Shown here: positions 61,281 through 64,000 of the stretch, one piece after another | How the letters are laid out: the number at the start of each line of letters is the position of its first letter | How positions within the stretch are numbered: position 1 is the stretch's first letter | Origin: Pelodera strongyloides | Lineage: Eukaryota > Nematoda > Chromadorea > Rhabditida > Rhabditidae | Assembly (NCBI GenBank): GCA_036852015.1 | Contig: JAANDG010000003.1 | Span: forward strand, 392,001-456,000 | DNA length: 64,000 nucleotides | Direction: 5' to 3' | The notes under the pieces: model-generated | Told to the model about the DNA's origin: nothing | Database searches by the model: none | What the model saw: the letters and a program-made list of their open reading frames with translations, nothing else | Translations under genes and position numbers: made by a program

Positions 61281-63910
61281 ATGAACGCGTATGAGCTGCA
61301 ACTGCTGTACACAAATGGAATAATATCGTATATCTTGACTGCGTTATTGATCGTAATGATTATTCGTTTTATGAGAAAAGATGTGGGATTTTATAAGACA
61401 CTAATGCTCACTTTTGCTTGTTTTAATATACTGTATCCAACAATTCATATCATATTACTACCGGTAAGCTTATTTTATTCAGCGAAGCCACGTGGAAGCA
61501 CTGAAAACATATGTCCACAAACGGAAGAAATATTAAAGCAGAATGGCACGTGATATTAAAATGAGATAAATACTACATTGTGTTCCTTCTGTGCCGCGTA
61601 TGTCTATCTGCGCACATCAATGTGCATAAAGTACATGGATATAAGTTCTTCCAGTTCACGTTTCACAGACCACGTGTCACACCGCTTTAGAAAACTTATT
61701 TGCATCGTCTTCAGACACTCCACAACTACCGCTACTCCTTCGTCTTCTTTCCGAGTGGTATATTCCAATACCGTATGGAGTTGGGCCACTTTGTCATATG
61801 TCTCTATGTGTCTTTCTTTTGCCTATCACACACTTTACTGGCCGCACACTTTGTCTATCGATATATAGCGGTCTGCAGGTAATAAGAAATACAGGATCCC
61901 CTCCATTGTTGGATTCGTCACGAAGAAAGCAATGTCTATATAATAAACAGTAAAAGCTAAACATTTGTACTAATCTGGTATATTGTGGGACATTGTTTCA
62001 GACCGCTTACCTTGAGGGTAGTGCAATTTAACTACCGAAGCATTATTTAGACCCCGTTGGTTGTTCTTGTTCGAATCTACCAAATACCGTCTGCTCTGCA
62101 TGTGCATTTGGTTGTCGACAGGAGCGATGTGGTTCTGCAGTGTCTACGCACCGTTTACGCACACTCCCGAACTAAAGGTTAGATCGGATACTGTCGACTA
62201 TGAAAAATTTACGACATATGCAGCAATTGACAAGAATCAAGAATTAAAAAAAGTCAAGAATTATGAGAAGCAAGATTAGTGTGGTTTAAGTCCCAAAAAC
62301 TTGGAAGTTATCAGCAGCTATCCGCACGACGCGGTTACCCACGAACATATTAGACTATATAATACTAACGGCGCAGTCGTACCCATACCGAAATTGTGGA
62401 AAATTGAGTGCTCACGCGGAGCGAAAGCTAATACCCGCGTTGCTCGCGCTTTATATTTGCGTGGTGTGTTGTGCCGACGCATTATTTTTCCACAGCGGCT
62501 TTTACTAATGCTGCGCCACGACAACTCTGATAAAAGTGATCGCGGGCCGTTCAAAAAAATTAGAGTATGCGCCGTACCTTTTGGAGTACTTTTTAGTAAC
62601 CAGTCATTTAGAACTACGTTCGTGAGAACCTTCGGCAAGTCTACGGTATCGATGTTGACGAAACACCTGTCATGGGAGCGGTGTATTTTGTATGTAATAA
62701 ACTTGTTAGTTTAATTCAAGTATTTTGTCAGTCAACATGTTTCCCGGAAACTAAGTTTAAAAAGCCGTAGTACCTTAACATTCACTCATTTTATCGAATC
62801 GACATGTTTCAAGGCTCGGGCACGGAAAAACTGTTCTGAATTTCTTTTGTAATCAAACGGGATTGCGCACAAAGACAATCAAAGAGAGCAATGTAGCGTG
62901 ATGTGTGTTATAAAATACACATAACTATGGGGATAAAAAAATGGCTTTCAAATTGGTATGTGTTTAAAGAAAAAAATTGGTGGGTATGGCGGCCCACCAA
63001 TTTCGGGCGCATAGTTCAACCCGATTATCGATCCAATCCTCAGTGAAGTGACGTACATAAGTAACAGTAATTCAGTTGGAAGACAATGGTACACGCACAC
63101 CTTATTGGCGGGCGATTATCGGGGCCGCTTGTTGCAATACTATACTTGGTACCTCATCTTGCACCATTTTCTTCTGTGCGTACAACATTGCGAGAACCTT
63201 AAGCACATGTTCCGTTATGAGCACGAGAACGAGACGACTTCAAGTGGAGCTGTTTAAAGTATTATGCGTTCAGGTATGTTGTGCGTTGATTTGACTTAGG
63301 CTTAGGCGTAGGCTATCGTGAAGTTATAACAATTGGGGTTGATATCAGTCGCGTAAAAGGGTAAAAGTTCTCAACTATGGATGAGTAACGCAATGAGTCA
63401 CAGTTGGCATTCACGCTTGTTTACTTCTGCTCATAATGTTGGCGGAATTATATTACAGTTTTACAGATTACGTCACCTGCTAACAAATTAATTCCACTCC
63501 TTTTCAATTAACATTGTCGAGTTAAATAAGGTTCGCTTGTATGACAAGACGACGTGCAGTATTTTAGAGAGGAACTTCACAACAAATGAGCAGTGGCTTG
63601 GAAAAATACATTTTCAAAACAAATAGTACCATTGGAAGGGTCCTATTAGGCTCTTACTCCACTGAGTAGCTGTGCGTACAATATATTAACTTTATGCTAA
63701 TTATATCTTTATTCAGACCATAGTTCCTGTTTGTATTGAATACCTTCCGTGTGCATTTGCTTCGTCGCACCATTATTCCTCATCCCACTTAATGAAAATT
63801 GCAATTATCTTTATCTAATTATCACATTCTACCCAATTATCGATCCCATTTTTATTATCTTAATTTTCGGCGATTTTCGAAAAGCTCTATTCAATGGCTT
63901 TAAAAAGTAA
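61281..63910 (+). CDS. Str/Srj-type seven-transmembrane chemoreceptor, frame break in last exon
   Basis: Nematode Str-superfamily GPCRs are sensory-neuron odorant receptors. Exons are 61281-61463 (TM1 NGIISYILTALLIVMIIRFM; TM2 with YKTLMLTFACFNILYPT), 61715-61878 (TM3, ending AAHFVYRYIAVCR), 62051-62177 (TM4, LLCMCIWLSTGAMWF), 63076-63273 (TM5, then MSTRTRRLQVELFKVL) and 63717-63910 (TM6 TIVPVCIEYLPCAFA; TM7 TFYPIIDPIFIILIFGDFRK). All four junctions agree in phase. The HF.YRY...CRP, MS..TR..Q..LF and YP.IDP motifs are family hallmarks. In the last exon a TAA at 63816-63818 interrupts the frame, and TM7 continues one frame over, so either one base is lost or the gene is a young pseudogene. About 288 residues if repaired, somewhat short. 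AATAAA lies at 63924. Confidence 0.8.
62178..63075 (+). other. GPCR intron 3
   Basis: 898-bp intron from AAG|GTTAGA to AATTCAG|TTGGAA. If the donor were skipped, exon 3 could read on for 33 more codons to a stop at 62279. An open frame at 62301-62714 has no recognisable domain. Confidence 0.5.
63297..63314 (+). repeat. Short TTAGGC tract
   Basis: TTAGGCTTAGGCGTAGGC, two exact telomere hexamers plus a variant, in the last intron of the GPCR gene. Confidence 0.5.
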
Positions 63911-63923
63911 GTCAAGTGCTAAA

Positions 63924-63929
63924 AATAAA
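63924..63929 (+). terminator. Polyadenylation signal of the GPCR gene
   Basis: AATAAA fourteen bases after the expected stop codon at 63908-63910. Confidence 0.55.
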
Positions 63930-64000
63930 TACAGTTTCGAACAACTGTCTGTCCTATTGCTTGCATAGTTAGAAGTAGATTTGTTATTTCATAATGTATT

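Noticed and set aside
62301..62714. 137-codon open frame in the GPCR intron
   Set aside because: Basic, no recognisable domain, no own promoter or splice context. Probably chance.

Overview
The window reads as nuclear DNA of a free-living (rhabditid or diplogastrid-type) nematode. Supporting features are small genes with short consensus introns (GTAAG / TTTCAG), splice acceptors placed directly before start codons as expected for spliced-leader trans-splicing, TTAGGC interstitial telomere motifs, a nematode-specific chemoreceptor (Str/Srj-type GPCR), and many palindromic MITEs. The species cannot be named from the sequence alone.

Positions 1 to about 51.3 kb (minus strand) are almost entirely one giant gene: a cubilin homologue. 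It starts at 51277 with a signal peptide, then a cubilin-type N-terminal segment, a coiled-coil stretch, eight EGF domains (about 47.3-43.0 kb) and at least 22 CUB domains (42.3 kb down to the left edge). It runs out of the window at position 1, so its 3' end is missing. Its many introns are inflated by MITEs, simple repeats and tRNA-derived repeats.

Three other genes sit inside cubilin introns: a complete four-exon cytochrome c gene (48669-49552, plus strand, between cubilin exons 2 and 3); a three-exon secreted Tyr/Gly-rich peptide precursor with an amidation/dibasic site (9880-10416, plus strand); and a tRNA-Cys(GCA) (5914-5985, minus strand). From memory, C. elegans also carries its cubilin gene (ZC116.3) and a cytochrome c gene (cyc-2.2, ZC116.2) side by side, so the pairing looks like conserved synteny.

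From 52.9 to 60.6 kb lies an unusual composite locus. It holds three head-to-tail copies of [TATA-containing leader + 129-bp satellite array + GC-rich hairpin block]; the first two copies also carry a 64-codon ORF. Each satellite unit has a perfect TGACGTCA palindrome and a splice-acceptor-like TTCTGCTTCAG. The 64-codon ORF ends on a splice donor whose phase matches the open frame of the satellite, so copy 2 could encode a protein of 43-residue repeats. This is the best candidate here for something undescribed.

From 61.3 to 63.9 kb (plus strand) a five-exon Str/Srj-like chemoreceptor gene can be rebuilt with consistent splice phases, but its last exon has a one-base frame break.
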